From NCBI GenBank assembly GCA_023389135.1, contig JAEWEX010000040.1:1-5575 (forward strand): a DNA stretch of 5,575 bases, in the 5' to 3' direction. Source of the DNA: Pseudomonadota bacterium (GTDB lineage Bacteria; Pseudomonadota; Alphaproteobacteria; Rhizobiales; Methylopilaceae). This document shows, piece after piece, positions 4,417 to 5,575 of the stretch (the stretch's first letter is position 1; the number at the start of each line of letters is the position of its first letter). The notes under the pieces were generated by a model. That model made no database searches and was not told the DNA's origin. It was given only the letters and a program-made list of their open reading frames with translations. The translations under genes and the position numbers were made by a program.

Positions 4417-5568
4417 ATGCCATCTGCCGGGAGGTTCGGGGCCAGCAATGCGGCGGCGTCGGACCTCGTGCTGGTGGGGGGCGGCCATGCCCATGTGCAT
4501 GTCCTTGCCGCATTCGCGGCGAAGGCCGTCCCGGGCCTGCGGCTGACCCTGGTCACGCGCGATCTCCACACACCCTATTCCGGCCTGCTGCCGGGCGTCG
4601 TCGCCGGCCATTACGCCGCGCGCGACGCGCATATCGACCTGCGCGTCCTTGCCCGCCGCGCGGGCGCCCGCCTGGTGCATGGCAGCGCGGCGGGGCTCGA
4701 CCGTCAGTCCCGGCGGATCATGGTCGATGCCGGCGACCCGGTCGCCTACGACATCGTCTCGCTGGACATCGGCATCGCCCCGTCGCTCGGCGACATCGAC
4801 GGCGCCGCGGCCCATGCCATCCCCGTCAAGCCGATCGGCGCCTTCCTCGCGCGCTTCGACCGGCTGCTGGCGCAGGCGAGGCGCCCCGGCGGCCCGCGCC
4901 GGATCGTCGTCGTCGGCGGCGGCGCCGGCGGGGTGGAGCTGTTGCTGTCGGTGCATGCGCGGCTGTTCGCGGAAACCGGCGGGCCTCTGGATTTCGCGCT
5001 GGTCACGCGCGGGGAAATCCTGGCGACCCACAATGGCCGAGTGCGGGACGCATTCCGGCGCATCCTCGCCGAACGGGGCATCGCGCTGCACGAGCGCAGC
5101 GCCGCGGCGGCGGTCCGCCCGGGTGCGGTGGTGACGCGGGACGGCCGGATCATTCCCGCCGACGCCGTGCTGGTGACCACCGGCGCCGCCGGCCAGCCCT
5201 GGCTCGCCGGCGCCGGCCTGGTGCTGCATGACGGCTTCGTGGCGGTCGGGCCGACGCTGCAGTCGCTGGGCGACCCGGACGTGTTCGCCGCCGGCGACTG
5301 CGCGGCGCTGGTCGAGACGCCGCGCGAGAAGGCGGGGGTCTACGCCGTCAGGGCCGGCCCGCCGCTGGCGCGCAACCTCGCGCTCCATGCGCGGGGCCAG
5401 GCGCCGCTGGCGTGGCGGCCGCAGTCCCGGCATCTGGCGCTGATCACCACCGGCGAGCGCTACGCGGTGGCCTCGCGCGGGGCCTTCAAGGCGGAAGGCG
5501 CATGGGCGTGGTGGCTGAAGGACCGGATCGACCGCCGCTGGATGGCGCGCTATCGCGCGCGGGACTGA
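4417..5568 (+). CDS. FAD-dependent oxidoreductase, SelD-associated (Nterm_to_SelD) family
   Basis: A complete 383-aa pyridine nucleotide-disulfide-type oxidoreductase. The FAD-binding Rossmann motif is DLVLVGGGHAHVHVL (16-30). Next come LVTRDLHTPYSGLLPGVVAG (45-64) and the AIPVKPI segment (134-140), both hallmark blocks of the family that is either fused to or encoded beside selenide-water dikinase SelD. The NAD(P)H-binding motif is IVVVGGGAGGVEL (163-175), and the second FAD contact is VFAAGDCA (289-296). There is no redox-active Cys pair, so it resembles NDH-2-like flavoproteins rather than disulfide reductases. No membrane helix or signal peptide is seen. The family's substrate is not established. 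The ATG at 4417 has AGGAG nine bases upstream (4403-4407). It diverges from the J-domain gene over 153 bp. Its stop lies one base before an ATG, suggesting a coupled downstream gene. Confidence 0.93.
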   Translation: MPSAGRFGASNAAASDLVLVGGGHAHVHVLAAFAAKAVPGLRLTLVTRDLHTPYSGLLPGVVAGHYAARDAHIDLRVLARRAGARLVHGSAAGLDRQSRRIMVDAGDPVAYDIVSLDIGIAPSLGDIDGAAAHAIPVKPIGAFLARFDRLLAQARRPGGPRRIVVVGGGAGGVELLLSVHARLFAETGGPLDFALVTRGEILATHNGRVRDAFRRILAERGIALHERSAAAAVRPGAVVTRDGRIIPADAVLVTTGAAGQPWLAGAGLVLHDGFVAVGPTLQSLGDPDVFAAGDCAALVETPREKAGVYAVRAGPPLARNLALHARGQAPLAWRPQSRHLALITTGERYAVASRGAFKAEGAWAWWLKDRIDRRWMARYRARD

Positions 5569-5569
5569 C

Positions 5570-5575
5570 ATGGCG
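5570..5575 (+). CDS. Possible start of the next gene (two codons visible)
   Basis: An ATG at 5570, followed by GCG, lies one base after the TGA of the oxidoreductase and runs off the window. Such tight spacing is typical of translationally coupled operon genes. The family of the upstream gene makes selD the first guess, but two codons say nothing about the product. Confidence 0.3.

Noticed and set aside
4264..5571. Long upstream extension of the J-domain gene (total 655 codons)
   Set aside because: The added part is antisense to the oxidoreductase, is Arg/Gln/Pro-rich with no domain, and the J domain lies at the normal N-terminus when the gene starts near 4263.
1..5575. CRISPR arrays, insertion sequences, phage genes or defence systems
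   Set aside because: No regularly spaced repeats, transposase or integrase motifs, or terminal inverted repeats were seen on either strand.

Overview
The window is 5.6 kb of very GC-rich DNA and reads as a compact alphaproteobacterial chromosome segment, possibly from the Rhodospirillales or a related order. The assignment rests on the GC-rich third codon positions, two Phasin_2-type polyhydroxyalkanoate (PHA) granule proteins, a DUF6894-type small protein, a Crp/Fnr regulator, and a tRNA-His with G1:U72 and discriminator A73, a trait described for alphaproteobacteria. The order-level guess is inference. I see no insertion sequence, phage gene, CRISPR array or integration scar.

Layout. At the left edge is the N-terminal end of a leftward gene that looks like a PAS-domain sensor protein. 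Two rightward phasin genes follow, homologous to each other along their length without gaps. Between them lies a perfect 13+13 bp TGC-rich inverted repeat overlapping the apparent promoter of the second phasin; it resembles the sites used by the PHA-responsive repressor PhaR. A GC hairpin terminator closes the phasin unit. tRNA-His comes next with its own plausible promoter, then a 58-codon helical small protein. A leftward DUF6894-type gene converges on that small protein and diverges from a rightward 119-aa protein of unknown function. A Crp/Fnr-family regulator and a J-domain protein both run leftward. At the right edge a rightward FAD-dependent oxidoreductase of the SelD-associated family ends one base before an ATG that probably opens the next gene.

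Function. The only coherent module is PHA granule biology (two phasins plus a putative PhaR operator). The other genes look like single-gene housekeeping or regulatory units. The oxidoreductase predicts a selenium-metabolism gene (selD) just beyond the right edge, which cannot be seen here. No gap between genes exceeds about 205 bp. I did not find a convincing new multi-gene system; the most informative signals are the palindrome, the tRNA-His identity elements, and the phasin pair in which only one copy has the palindrome.
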